DNA of 13,154 nucleotides from Pseudooctadecabacter sp. (GCA_020628265.1 JAHDFG010000030.1:1-13154); one strand, 5' to 3'; shown: positions 1 through 6,436, numbered from the stretch's first letter. Notes: a model not told the origin generated them from the sequence alone. A program made the numbers and translations.

Positions 1-1
1 T

Positions 2-85
2 TTTCGTGCTCTTTCGCCCATCTACCGCGTTCTGAAGGCAGGCCGCAAGCCCATGCAGGTCAGCGATATGTCCGTCGGCGGTTAG
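2..85 (+). CDS. C-terminal end of an unidentified gene (partial, enters from the left edge)
   Basis: The second forward frame is open from the window edge for 27 codons and stops with TAG. The visible peptide ends in YRVLKAGRKPMQVSDMSVGG. It is too short to assign to a family. The next gene starts 60 bp downstream on the same strand, so the two could be co-transcribed, and no clear terminator lies between them. Because only 27 codons are visible, this could also be a chance open frame. Confidence 0.35.
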   Translation, partial: FRALSPIYRVLKAGRKPMQVSDMSVGG

Positions 86-145
86 CAGAATATAAACCGT
101 TAAGCTGATAAATCTGGGTGAATAGCATACAAAGGAATACCACGC

Positions 146-1033
146 TTGCTCTTCCGTTTGGTCCTGATTTGTCTTCTGGTCACCGGATCGCAGGTCCGTG
201 CGGACCTCTGTGGGACCTTGCATAATGTTCACAGGCTGGAAATTGCGCTTCGGGACAGCAGGGCCGCGACAGGGCCCGAACTGGATCAGATCCAACGTCT
301 CGGCAGTCAACTGGCCGAGTATTACATTCCGAATGACACCGCTCGGGCAGCCGTCCGCACCTACGTCCACAGTCTGGCTGTCATAAACGCGGGCCCCAAT
401 ATTTTCCGACCCGCAAACCGTGTCGCGGCCCATCTGTCCGGCCGGCATCAGGTCGCCCTGCGAAATATGCGGGCGCATGCCCAACTCATTTGTATCGACG
501 GAACCTTTGTTGCAACGCCTGCTCCGCGCGGGCCGGATGTGGCCGACCGTGACCTTCAGATCGGTCCCGTGCGCCTGCCCATAGGTGGGGTAAAGGTGAC
601 CGCTGTCACCTTTGGCCTTGGCGTGCTGTCGACCCTCGTTGGCCTTTGGACTTCCGCCAGAATGCGGCGCAAGAAACTGCAACTGGCACGTCACGACTGT
701 GACATCGGCATCCGTGTCACATCAGGGCAATGGGGCCTCGACACCCGCGCCCTTGATATCAGCGCGGTAGGGCTCAAGGTCAAAGTGCCGCCGGATGAAA
801 GCCTCCCCCCGTCTGTTGAGGTCGAAATCGGTGGCAAACATGTTGCAGGGCGTACCACGTGGCAGAACGCCCATTTCGCGGGACTGCAGCTTTCGCCCGC
901 CCTACCGCTCGACTTTGTTGCCAAAGTCTCGGCGGGCAAGATCAGACGTCAGCGCCGCACACGGCGAAACAACCGGTCCGCCGCAAGGGCCAAGACCGCC
1001 ACCGAACAGGCGCAAACGGCAATCCAGCCATAG
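146..1033 (+). CDS. Exported, membrane-anchored PilZ-domain protein (295 aa)
   Basis: The start is TTG, chosen because AAAGGA lies about 9 bases upstream and an N-terminal signal peptide begins there (residues 1-19, cleavage after VRA). Residues 20-140 form an extracytoplasmic part with two cysteines (C22, C116). A hydrophobic helix follows at about 151-171, then a basic stop-transfer stretch (RMRRKK), which should place the rest in the cytoplasm. Residues 180-260 resemble a PilZ domain, the c-di-GMP-binding fold: the DISAVG motif at 204-209 fits the family's (D/N)xSxxG. The usual RxxxR motif just before it looks degraded (RHDCD at 182-186), so nucleotide binding is uncertain. The C-terminus (265-295) is very basic and is encoded opposite the end of the converging membrane-protein gene. 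A role in relaying c-di-GMP level to the periplasm or envelope is inference. The PilZ assignment is by motif and fold pattern only. Confidence 0.8.
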   Translation: MLFRLVLICLLVTGSQVRADLCGTLHNVHRLEIALRDSRAATGPELDQIQRLGSQLAEYYIPNDTARAAVRTYVHSLAVINAGPNIFRPANRVAAHLSGRHQVALRNMRAHAQLICIDGTFVATPAPRGPDVADRDLQIGPVRLPIGGVKVTAVTFGLGVLSTLVGLWTSARMRRKKLQLARHDCDIGIRVTSGQWGLDTRALDISAVGLKVKVPPDESLPPSVEVEIGGKHVAGRTTWQNAHFAGLQLSPALPLDFVAKVSAGKIRRQRRTRRNNRSAARAKTATEQAQTAIQP

Positions 1034-1320
1034 AACCAAAGATATCCCGCAAAGGCATCGTCGCCGCTGCTGGCCACAAACGCGCGCTTGCCCCACCAGA
1101 CCACACCTCCTGCCAGTATCAGATCACTCGCGGCGATCACTGGCCCGAACCGCCCTGCCCTCGATAGCCCGAGGGCCAGCAGAACACCGGGCACAGCGCC
1201 ATAGACCGCAACATCAAAGGCCCAGCGCGGATGTGCACCAAGTGCCTGCGTCACGCCCGCAGTAGCCAAGCCGACGATGATCAAGGCACCAACAATTGAT
1301 AGACCAAAAACCCTTTTCAA
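949..1320 (-). CDS. Small four-helix membrane protein of unknown function (123 aa)
   Basis: The start is TTG with a good upstream GGGGAGG on the minus strand about 8 bases before it. The protein is almost entirely hydrophobic, with helices at about 5-27, 36-54, 58-78 and 93-115. Short polar connections separate them, and the tail is positively charged (RLFRRVRR), as expected for a cytoplasmic end. No family motif is recognised. It lies downstream of acpP on the same strand but beyond the acpP terminator, so it probably has its own promoter; no convincing one was seen. Its last 85 bp overlap the 3' end of the convergent PilZ gene. The clean helix pattern in the overlap argues that this frame is real. 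It may be a species- or family-level hypothetical protein. Confidence 0.65.
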   Translation of the reverse strand: MKRVFGLSIVGALIIVGLATAGVTQALGAHPRWAFDVAVYGAVPGVLLALGLSRAGRFGPVIAASDLILAGGVVWWGKRAFVASSGDDAFAGYLWFYGWIAVCACSVAVLALAADRLFRRVRR

Positions 1321-1403
1321 CGGCTCGCCTCCCCTACCGTCATATCTATTGGCACGATGCCGCGTCCGCCCCCAACCGTCCAGACACGCTACACCTGCGC
1401 AAC

Positions 1404-1433
1404 GAAAAAGGGCCGCACCCTTCGGTGCAGCCC
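1404..1433 (-). terminator. Rho-independent terminator of acpP
   Basis: Read on the minus strand, a GC-rich hairpin GGGCTGCACC/GGTGCGGCCC (one mismatch, four-base loop) is followed by a run of five T. It begins 23 bp after the acpP stop and would end the fabD-fabG-acpP transcript. Confidence 0.85.
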
Positions 1434-1456
1434 TTCTGAAGCGATATGAACTTCGC

Positions 1457-1690
1457 TTACGATGCGTCGGAGATGAACTTCACCGCGTCGCCGAACGTCT
1501 GGATCGTTTCAGCTGCATCGTCCGGAATTTCGATACCGAATTCCTCTTCGAATGCCATTACCAGCTCGACGGTGTCGAGGCTGTCTGCGCCCAGGTCGTC
1601 GATGAAGGATGCACCTTCAACAACTTTGTCTTCTTCCACACCCAGGTGCTCAACAACGATCTTACGAACGCGATCTGCGACGTCGCTCAT
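1457..1690 (-). CDS. acpP: Acyl carrier protein (77 aa)
   Basis: Acyl carrier protein holds the growing fatty-acid chain as a thioester on a 4'-phosphopantetheine arm and shuttles it between the cytoplasmic FAS II enzymes. The 77-residue length and acidic composition fit the family. The attachment serine is S37 in the conserved GADSLDTVELVMAFEEEF block. The start is the ATG giving MSDVADRV, with GAGGAA upstream; the frame is open further 5', but that part has no family similarity and no ribosome site. Upstream are fabG and fabD, its biosynthetic partners, and the gap to fabG is 191 bp with a possible separate promoter. That fits acpP being expressed more strongly than its neighbours. A terminator follows. 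Identification is secure. Confidence 0.98.
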   Translation of the reverse strand: MSDVADRVRKIVVEHLGVEEDKVVEGASFIDDLGADSLDTVELVMAFEEEFGIEIPDDAAETIQTFGDAVKFISDAS

Positions 1691-1826
1691 ATCAAATTCC
1701 TCATCTAGTTCAGGGCCTTCGGCCCGTTGGTCAGCCCCGCCAGCTGATGCCGACAAGACCCTTGTTTTGGCCCGCTGGGGGCCGCGAGTGTCCCGACGTA
1801 ACGTCAGAACCCTCAATTCTGTGGGG

Positions 1827-1854
1827 CCTATAGCAGAGATTCCCCAGTAGGCAA
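1827..1854 (-). promoter_or_regulatory. Possible acpP promoter
   Basis: In the 191-bp fabG-acpP gap, read on the minus strand, TTGCCT is followed after 16 bp by TATAGG. The spacing and partial consensus match suit a sigma70-type promoter giving acpP transcripts independent of fabD. This is motif-based only. Confidence 0.35.
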
Positions 1855-1881
1855 ACGCTTTCAGCCCTCCCCTATATGGGG

Positions 1882-2619
1882 TCAGAGCATCGCCATACCA
1901 CCATTCACGTGCAAAGTCGTCCCCGTGACGTAAGCGGCCTCGGGACTGGCAAGATAAAGCGTGGCCGCCGCGATCTCTTCGGGTGTGCCCATGCGCCCTG
2001 CGGGGATCTGGACGTTGATCTTGTCCTTTTGATCATCTGTCAGCTTGTCGGTCATCGCCGTGGCAATAAAACCGGGGGCCACGCAGTTGACCGTGATGCC
2101 GCGGCTTGCGACCTCATAAGCGATGGACTTGGACATCCCCACCATACCCGCCTTGGACGCGGCATAATTCGCCTGACCGGGGTTGCCTGTGGCCCCTACG
2201 ATGGAGCTGATGTTCACAATCCGGCCCCAACGGGCCTTCATCATCCCGCGGATCACGCCTTTGCACAGGCGCATCGTGGACGTCAGGTTCACGTTGATCA
2301 CATCCGCCCATTCCGCATCCGACATACGCATGAAAATCTGGTCGCGGGTGATGCCCGCGTTGTTGACCAGAATGTCGACCGATCCCATGGCGTCCGCCGC
2401 CTGCTTGGGCAGCGCATCTACAGCCTCACCATCACTCAGGTTGCACGGCAGCACATGGGCACGGTCGCCCAGTTCCGCAGCCAGTGCCTCAAGAGGTTCC
2501 ACACGTGTGCCAGAAAGCCCTACAGTGGCCCCTGCTGCGTGCAAGGATTTGGCGATTTCTCCGCCGATGCCACCGGAGGCTCCGGTGATCAGTGCATTCT
2601 TACCTGTCAGATCAAACAT
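1882..2619 (-). CDS. fabG: 3-oxoacyl-[ACP] reductase (245 aa)
   Basis: FabG reduces beta-ketoacyl-ACP to beta-hydroxyacyl-ACP with NADPH, the first reduction in each FAS II elongation cycle, in the cytoplasm. It is a classical short-chain dehydrogenase. It has the cofactor-binding TGASGGIG (residues 12-19), NNAG (86-89), structural N111, the catalytic serine in NISSIVG (about 139), and Y152 and K156 in the YAASK motif. The length of 245 residues is normal for FabG, and the GQANYAASKAG block is characteristic of FabG rather than of other short-chain dehydrogenases. The start codon lies only 4 bp after the fabD stop. Its ribosome site (AAGGA) is inside the end of fabD, so the two are translationally coupled. 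Confidence 0.97.
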   Translation of the reverse strand: MFDLTGKNALITGASGGIGGEIAKSLHAAGATVGLSGTRVEPLEALAAELGDRAHVLPCNLSDGEAVDALPKQAADAMGSVDILVNNAGITRDQIFMRMSDAEWADVINVNLTSTMRLCKGVIRGMMKARWGRIVNISSIVGATGNPGQANYAASKAGMVGMSKSIAYEVASRGITVNCVAPGFIATAMTDKLTDDQKDKINVQIPAGRMGTPEEIAAATLYLASPEAAYVTGTTLHVNGGMAML

Positions 2620-2623
2620 GTTT

Positions 2624-3562
2624 TTATCCTTCGTTCAGCGCAGCAGCCGCCGCGATCACATCATCCGGTGTGCCAACCGCACGGGTCGCGACGCTGCGAT
2701 CCACCCGTTTCACCATGCCGGACAAAGCCTTGCCCGCACCAATTTCCCAAACTTCCGTTACGCCGACACCCGCCATCCACGCAACACTTTCGCGCCACCG
2801 GACGGACCCCGTAACCTGCTCCACCAACAAGTCCTTGATGGCATCTGTCTCAACTGCTTCGGCGCGAACATTGGCCACCAAAGGCACAGTAGGCGCAGCC
2901 ATCTGCACCTCGGCCAGCGCACCGGCCATCACCTCGGCCGCAGGCTGCATCAACGAGGAATGGAACGGCGCACTCACCGGCAGCAGCATCGCCCGCTTGG
3001 CACCCTTTTCCTTTGCAATCTCGACGGCCCGTTCAACAGCCGCCTTATGGCCGGACACAACCACCTGACTGGGGTCGTTGTCATTGGCTGCTTCGCAGAC
3101 TTCGCCCTGCGCGGCCTCTTCGGCCACGGCTTGAGCCGCCTCGAAATCCATGCCCAACAGAACGGCCATCGCACCTACGCCCACCGGCACCGCGTCCTGC
3201 ATGGCCTCGCCGCGGATACGCAACAACCGCGCCGTATCGGCGACACTCAACGCCCCTGCCGCGGCCAAGGCCGAATATTCACCCAAGGAGTGCCCTGCAA
3301 CATAAGACGCAGCCTCGATGGTCACACCCTCCGCTTCCAAAGCCCGCATCGCGGCAAGCGACGTCGCCATCAGCGCCGGCTGTGCATTTCGCGTCAGTGT
3401 CAATTCGGCAATGTCGCCGCTCCAGATCAGATCGGACAGCTTTTCGCCCAAAGCCTCGTCAACCTCATCGAAAACCGCCCGCGCCGCCGGATAGGCCTCG
3501 GCCAGTGCCTGCCCCATTCCGATCGTCTGTGCGCCCTGTCCTGGAAAAATGAATGCCCGCAT
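2624..3562 (-). CDS. fabD: Malonyl-CoA:ACP transacylase (312 aa)
   Basis: FabD transfers malonyl from CoA to the acyl carrier protein, supplying the two-carbon extender for fatty-acid synthesis. The sequence shows the GQGAQ motif (8-12), the nucleophile S92 in GHSLGE, R117 for binding the malonyl carboxylate, and H201 in the SAPFHSSLM block. The length matches the usual 305-315 residues. It is the first gene of fabD-fabG-acpP and ends 4 bp before fabG. The ATG is preceded by GAGGGG about 9 bases upstream. The promoter should lie in the 80 bp between this start and the terminator of the gene before it, but no clear -35/-10 pair was found there. Confidence 0.97.
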   Translation of the reverse strand: MRAFIFPGQGAQTIGMGQALAEAYPAARAVFDEVDEALGEKLSDLIWSGDIAELTLTRNAQPALMATSLAAMRALEAEGVTIEAASYVAGHSLGEYSALAAAGALSVADTARLLRIRGEAMQDAVPVGVGAMAVLLGMDFEAAQAVAEEAAQGEVCEAANDNDPSQVVVSGHKAAVERAVEIAKEKGAKRAMLLPVSAPFHSSLMQPAAEVMAGALAEVQMAAPTVPLVANVRAEAVETDAIKDLLVEQVTGSVRWRESVAWMAGVGVTEVWEIGAGKALSGMVKRVDRSVATRAVGTPDDVIAAAAALNEG

Positions 3563-3643
3563 ATGTGAATGCCCCTCGCCCTAGTTTGAGCCAGAGGTAT
3601 CCCGCCCGCCGCCATCACACAAGTCGACAGCGCCGGTGCAAAT

Positions 3644-3668
3644 GAAAAACGGCCCCGTCGGGGGCCGT
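3644..3668 (-). terminator. Rho-independent terminator of the 3703-4311 membrane-protein gene
   Basis: On the minus strand a perfect 8-bp stem ACGGCCCC/GGGGCCGT with a four-base loop is followed by TTTTT. It lies 35 bp after the stop of the upstream gene and separates that gene from fabD. Confidence 0.85.
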
Positions 3669-3702
3669 CGTCAAGAATGCCGTCAAGAAACAAGAAGTGT
3701 GT

Positions 3703-4311
3703 TCAGCGGATCAGAGGCCCGGACCACTCTGCTTCACGCCTGTGTCCCGTTTCCAATCCACAGTCCGCCGCGATGCGGTCGCGCAGGGCGCGCAGGGGCG
3801 CGATCGCCCCATCTGCCAAAGGGATCGATCCATAGCCCTCGACTTCGGCGTGGATCTGACCGAAACCGTTGTCCGCACCCGACCCGACAAGCCGGACCGC
3901 CCGCACCGCATCCAGACCGTACTGCGCTAGCACGTCGACTTTGCCTAATCGGCCATCAACGACCTCGCGCAATTCGCCGTTGCGAGTGTCAATCTGAACC
4001 CGAACTTGCGTGTCGCGCCGTCCCGTGTTCGCGCAGGCAACCGCGACCGCAACAAAAAGGCCCGAAATCAAGAGCGTCGCGATCCCCGCACCGGCTGACA
4101 TCATCAAAACACCCAGCGCTGCGATCAAAGCCACAATCGATCCGAAGCCTGCCAAGGCCCGCCAAATAACGGCCAAACTCAGCGCGGTTTCGTTCATGCG
4201 CAGCTCATATCCCCAATAACACTCTTCGATGTTGGGATGCAGCCCGACGTGACCGACATCCACCTGCGCCTGCAGCGCCGTAAACTCGAGCGGATTGGGA
4301 CGTGCTGTCAT
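3703..4311 (-). CDS. Two-helix membrane protein of unknown function (202 aa)
   Basis: The ATG giving MTARPNPLEF was chosen because GGAGG lies 8 bases upstream. An ATG ten codons earlier has no ribosome site. The N-terminal 43 residues are soluble. Two adjacent hydrophobic helices follow (about 52-71 and 73-93) with a short turn between them, then a soluble C-terminal domain of about 105 residues (TQVRVQIDTRNGELREVVDG onward). The C-terminal part has alternating strand-like segments, but no catalytic or binding motif was recognised. The gene is bounded by its own terminator and faces away from the ribosomal-protein operon. A full CtrA-type site lies 72 bp upstream of its start, so cell-cycle or CtrA control is possible. 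Beyond the membrane topology no function can be given. Confidence 0.8.
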   Translation of the reverse strand: MTARPNPLEFTALQAQVDVGHVGLHPNIEECYWGYELRMNETALSLAVIWRALAGFGSIVALIAALGVLMMSAGAGIATLLISGLFVAVAVACANTGRRDTQVRVQIDTRNGELREVVDGRLGKVDVLAQYGLDAVRAVRLVGSGADNGFGQIHAEVEGYGSIPLADGAIAPLRALRDRIAADCGLETGHRREAEWSGPLIR

Positions 4312-4382
4312 ATAGAATGCCTCCATCAGTAACGACGACATAGCTGATGGGGAAAATTGTCGGAAACGTGACGGCGATTGGG

Positions 4383-4398
4383 TTAATGAAAGGTTAAC
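4383..4398. promoter_or_regulatory. CtrA-type binding site (TTAA-N7-TTAAC)
   Basis: TTAATGAAAGGTTAAC matches the full alphaproteobacterial CtrA consensus TTAA-N7-TTAAC exactly. It lies 72 bp upstream of the start of the minus-strand membrane-protein gene and about 100 bp upstream of the rpsF -35 element. Control of the membrane-protein gene is therefore the more likely role. No second full site was seen in the window. The match is direct; binding is inference. Confidence 0.55.
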
Positions 4399-4430
4399 GC
4401 AATTTTAGGGCGTAGCAATCGACCAGCACA

Positions 4431-4464
4431 AACCGGTTGAGCCAGGCCCCTTTAGCCACCGGTT
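4431..4464. repeat. Inverted repeat with AACCGGT arms
   Basis: AACCGGT at 4431-4437 can pair with ACCGGTT at 4458-4464 around a 20-base loop. Because each arm is itself nearly palindromic (ACCGGT), the two arms are also direct repeats and could be twin operator half-sites. It lies upstream of the rpsF promoter. Its role is unknown. Confidence 0.4.
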
Positions 4465-4498
4465 CCAACAGGCCTGCGGACGGCCCGTCGCTTGGCGC

Positions 4499-4526
4499 TT
4501 GATCCCTGCACTGACCCATGTATAAG
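4499..4526 (+). promoter_or_regulatory. Probable promoter of rpsF-rpsR-rplI
   Basis: TTGATC and TATAAG are separated by 16 bp. The -10 matches consensus at five of six positions, the best promoter-like match in the window. It would give a leader of about 100 bases before rpsF, typical of an autoregulated ribosomal-protein operon. Confidence 0.6.
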
Positions 4527-4533
4527 GCCGCAT

Positions 4534-4587
4534 CCTTCCGCAGATCATTTATGAACTGCGCAGTCTCTCGTGGGTGGGGGCGGAAGG
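4534..4587 (+). promoter_or_regulatory. Structured rpsF leader, candidate S6:S18-binding RNA
   Basis: Just after the predicted transcription start, CCTTCCGC (4534-4541) is perfectly complementary to GCGGAAGG (4580-4587), 38 bases later. A competing local hairpin uses CGCAG (4539-4543) with CTGCG (4556-4560), around TCA/TGA and a TTTA loop. The two structures share bases and are mutually exclusive. rpsF leaders in many bacteria carry an RNA motif bound by the S6:S18 complex for feedback control. Whether this structure belongs to that class is inference from position. Confidence 0.4.
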
Positions 4588-4633
4588 TGAAAACCTCGCC
4601 CTATGAAATGCGCTGATATGACTGGAGTTACGC

Positions 4634-4987
4634 ATGCCGCTTTATGAGCATACGTTTATTGCGCGTCAGGACTTGTCCAACACGCAAGCTGAAAGCCTCA
4701 TTGAACACTTCTCCACCGTGCTGGCCGATAACGGCGGCAAAGTGGTCGAGTCCGAGTACTGGGGCGTCAAGACCATGGCCTACAAGATCAACAAGAACCG
4801 CAAGGGCCACTACGCCTATCTGCGGTCCGATGCACCGGCAACTGCCGTGCAGGAAATGGAACGCCTGATGCGTCTGCATGAAGACGTAATGCGCGTTCTG
4901 ACCATCAAGGTTGACGCGCACGAGGAAGGCCCCTCCGTGCAGATGCAAAAGCGTGACGAGCGGGACAGCCGCCGCGAACGCCGCTAA
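4634..4987 (+). CDS. rpsF: 30S ribosomal protein S6 (117 aa)
   Basis: S6 binds 16S rRNA in the platform of the small subunit as a dimer with S18. The N-terminus (MPLYEHTFIARQDLS) and the central YWGVKTMAYKINKNRKGHY block are typical of alphaproteobacterial S6. The C-terminal 20 residues are a charged, Arg/Glu-rich tail, common in this group. GGAG lies 7 bases before the ATG. It is the first gene of rpsF-rpsR-rplI, with 28 bp to rpsR, and a promoter and structured leader precede it. Confidence 0.98.
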   Translation: MPLYEHTFIARQDLSNTQAESLIEHFSTVLADNGGKVVESEYWGVKTMAYKINKNRKGHYAYLRSDAPATAVQEMERLMRLHEDVMRVLTIKVDAHEEGPSVQMQKRDERDSRRERR

Positions 4988-5015
4988 TCGTCAGATCAAG
5001 AAAGGACCATAAGTC

Positions 5016-5243
5016 ATGGCAGCTAAACCATTTTTCCGCCGTCGTAAGTCCGATCCGTTTGAGGGCGAGAACGCTCCGAAGATCGACTACAAAGACACCC
5101 GTACCCTGCAGCGCTACATCTCCGAGCGTGGCAAGATCGTCCCCTCCCGCATCACCGCAGTCGGTGCAAAGAACCAGCGTGCCCTCGCCCGTGCGATCAA
5201 GCGCGCCCGCTTTCTTGCCCTGCTGCCCTACGCTGTAAAGTAA
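5016..5243 (+). CDS. rpsR: 30S ribosomal protein S18 (75 aa)
   Basis: S18 joins S6 on the central domain of 16S rRNA. The 75-residue protein carries the family signature IDYKDTRTLQRYISERGKIV followed by PSRITAVGAKNQR and the basic LARAIKRARFLALLPY end. AAAGGA is placed about 9 bases before the ATG. It sits 28 bp after rpsF and 12 bp before rplI, in one operon. No zinc-binding Cys set is present in the N-terminal extension, so it is a Cys-free form. Confidence 0.98.
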   Translation: MAAKPFFRRRKSDPFEGENAPKIDYKDTRTLQRYISERGKIVPSRITAVGAKNQRALARAIKRARFLALLPYAVK

Positions 5244-5255
5244 GGAGCACCCGCA

Positions 5256-5888
5256 ATGGATATCATCCTTCTCGAACGCGTGGCCAAGCTGGGTCAGATG
5301 GGCGAAGTCGTTTCCGTCAAGGAAGGCTATGCCCGCAACTTCCTGCTGCCTCAGGGCAAAGCCCTGCGCGCCAACGAACACAACCTGAAAGCTTTTGAGG
5401 ACCAGAAAGCGCAGCTTGAAGCCCGCAACCTGGAAACCAAGAAAGAAGCCGAAGCTCTGGCCGAAAAGCTGGACGGCGAAACCTTCGTCGTGATTCGCTC
5501 CGCTTCCGATGGCGGCAACCTCTATGGCTCCGTCACCACCCGTGACGCCGCCGACGCCGCAACCGAGGCCGGCTTCTCCGTCGATCGTAAGCAGGTCGCC
5601 CTGATCGATCCGATCAAGGAACTGGGCATCCACGACGTGCTGGTCAAACTGCACCCCGAAGTGGACGCAACGATCAAGCTGAACGTTGCCCGCTCCTCCG
5701 AGGAAGCCGAGCTTCAGGCACAAGGCAAAAGCATTGCCGAACTGGCCGCTGAAGAAGAAGCTGCTGCTGAATTTGAAATTCAGGAACTCTTCGACGATAT
5801 CGGTGCCGCCGGCATGGAAGACTTCGGCGACGACGCCCCTGCAGCGGACGAGGCCCCTGCCGAGGACGCAGCTTCCGACGAAGACTAA
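5256..5888 (+). CDS. rplI: 50S ribosomal protein L9 with long acidic C-terminal tail (210 aa)
   Basis: L9 binds 23S rRNA through its N-terminal domain and reaches out from the large subunit, where it helps limit frameshifting. Residues 1-40 hold the family signature (MDIILLERVAKLGQMGEVV, then VKEGYARNFLLPQGKALRAN). A charged connecting helix follows at about 42-75, and the C-terminal rRNA-contacting domain ends near 148. Residues 149-210 add about 60 residues dominated by Glu, Asp and Ala, absent from the roughly 149-residue E. coli protein. Long acidic tails are known in Rhodobacterales L9. AAGGAG precedes the start, 12 bp after rpsR, and the operon ends in a strong terminator. Confidence 0.97.
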   Translation: MDIILLERVAKLGQMGEVVSVKEGYARNFLLPQGKALRANEHNLKAFEDQKAQLEARNLETKKEAEALAEKLDGETFVVIRSASDGGNLYGSVTTRDAADAATEAGFSVDRKQVALIDPIKELGIHDVLVKLHPEVDATIKLNVARSSEEAELQAQGKSIAELAAEEEAAAEFEIQELFDDIGAAGMEDFGDDAPAADEAPAEDAASDED

Positions 5889-5912
5889 ACCGTCTTCACA
5901 TCGAACAAAGAA

Positions 5913-5939
5913 GGCCGCACATCATTGTGCGGCCTTTTT
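5913..5939 (+). terminator. Rho-independent terminator of the rpsF operon
   Basis: A perfect 9-bp stem GGCCGCACA/TGTGCGGCC with a TCAT loop is followed by TTTTT, 24 bp after the rplI stop. The reverse strand has only a broken T run (TTCTTT) but could weakly stop the convergent gene that ends at 5959. Confidence 0.92.
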
Positions 5940-5958
5940 CATTGGATGATCTCCAAAC

Positions 5959-6429
5959 CTATCGGTCGAATGTCTCAAGGATGACCGAGCCCTCGCACCC
6001 CGCCTCCGTCGCAGAGCCCACCCAGACCTGAAGCGGGCCTTCGTCCGGCGCCCCCCAAACAGTGACCTCCTGCCGGTCGTTTCGCGCCTCGCCAAAGTGC
6101 CAAAGCCCATCAGCCGACCGGACCGCTAGCACGGGATCGCAGGCGGCTTCTGCCATGACCATCAGGATATGCGGCGCCATCCCGGCCAACTCGAACACCG
6201 CTGTTGGCGCAGTAGGTAGGAACCCTTCAAGGTCTCCGGTGACAATCCCTTCTGTCTGCCAATCCTCGCAAGGGGCCAAATCGCCCCCAACCGCCGTCAC
6301 CTCCCAGCGTTGCGGGGCGATCAGCTCAGGCCCCGTGGCGGCGTAGCGGTCGCCGCCAAGGCTGGGGTCAGGACATTGCGCGGCAGCAGCGCCCGCACAA
6401 AGGCAAAGGGGAAGAGCATATCGTATCAT
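5959..6429 (-). CDS. Exported four-cysteine protein, paralogue 1 (156 aa)
   Basis: The N-terminus is a signal peptide (MIRYALPLCLCAGAAAAQ, about 1-18), so the protein should be periplasmic or secreted. The mature part has four cysteines, C19, C54, C97 and C145, which match those of the next two upstream genes on the same strand. These four probably form two disulfides. Shared features are a Cys-Pro start of the mature protein, a CD pair before a Trp-containing strand, and a VWVGS/T strand before the last Cys, the layout of a small beta-sandwich like the bacterial pre-peptidase C-terminal (PPC) domain. It is the most diverged copy, lacking the Asp-rich loop and the PRSG turn. No Shine-Dalgarno is visible; a promoter-like pair ends 7 bases before the ATG. 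Function is unknown. Confidence 0.78.
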   Translation of the reverse strand: MIRYALPLCLCAGAAAAQCPDPSLGGDRYAATGPELIAPQRWEVTAVGGDLAPCEDWQTEGIVTGDLEGFLPTAPTAVFELAGMAPHILMVMAEAACDPVLAVRSADGLWHFGEARNDRQEVTVWGAPDEGPLQVWVGSATEAGCEGSVILETFDR

Positions 6430-6436
6430 GGGCGTT

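Larger units (their letters stand above)
4312..4633. other. Divergent intergenic region with regulatory elements
   Basis: This 322-bp non-coding stretch separates the minus-strand membrane-protein gene from rpsF. From left to right it holds a CtrA-type box, a long inverted repeat built on ACCGGTT, a sigma70-type promoter and a structured rpsF leader. Each is listed separately. No open frame with a ribosome site was found in it. Confidence 0.7.

Noticed and set aside
1691..1816. N-terminal extension of acpP (42 extra codons)
   Set aside because: Family length is 77, and a good ribosome site precedes MSDVADRV. The extension has no ACP similarity and would contain the candidate promoter's downstream region.
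2183..3568. Open frame of 461 codons on the + strand opposite fabD and fabG
   Set aside because: It is the antisense shadow of two certain genes. The product is low-complexity, rich in His, Arg and Pro, without a ribosome site or family motif.
4905..5723. Open frame of 272 codons on the - strand opposite rpsR and rplI
   Set aside because: It is antisense to two ribosomal-protein genes, and the Gly/Val/Phe-rich product is a typical shadow translation.
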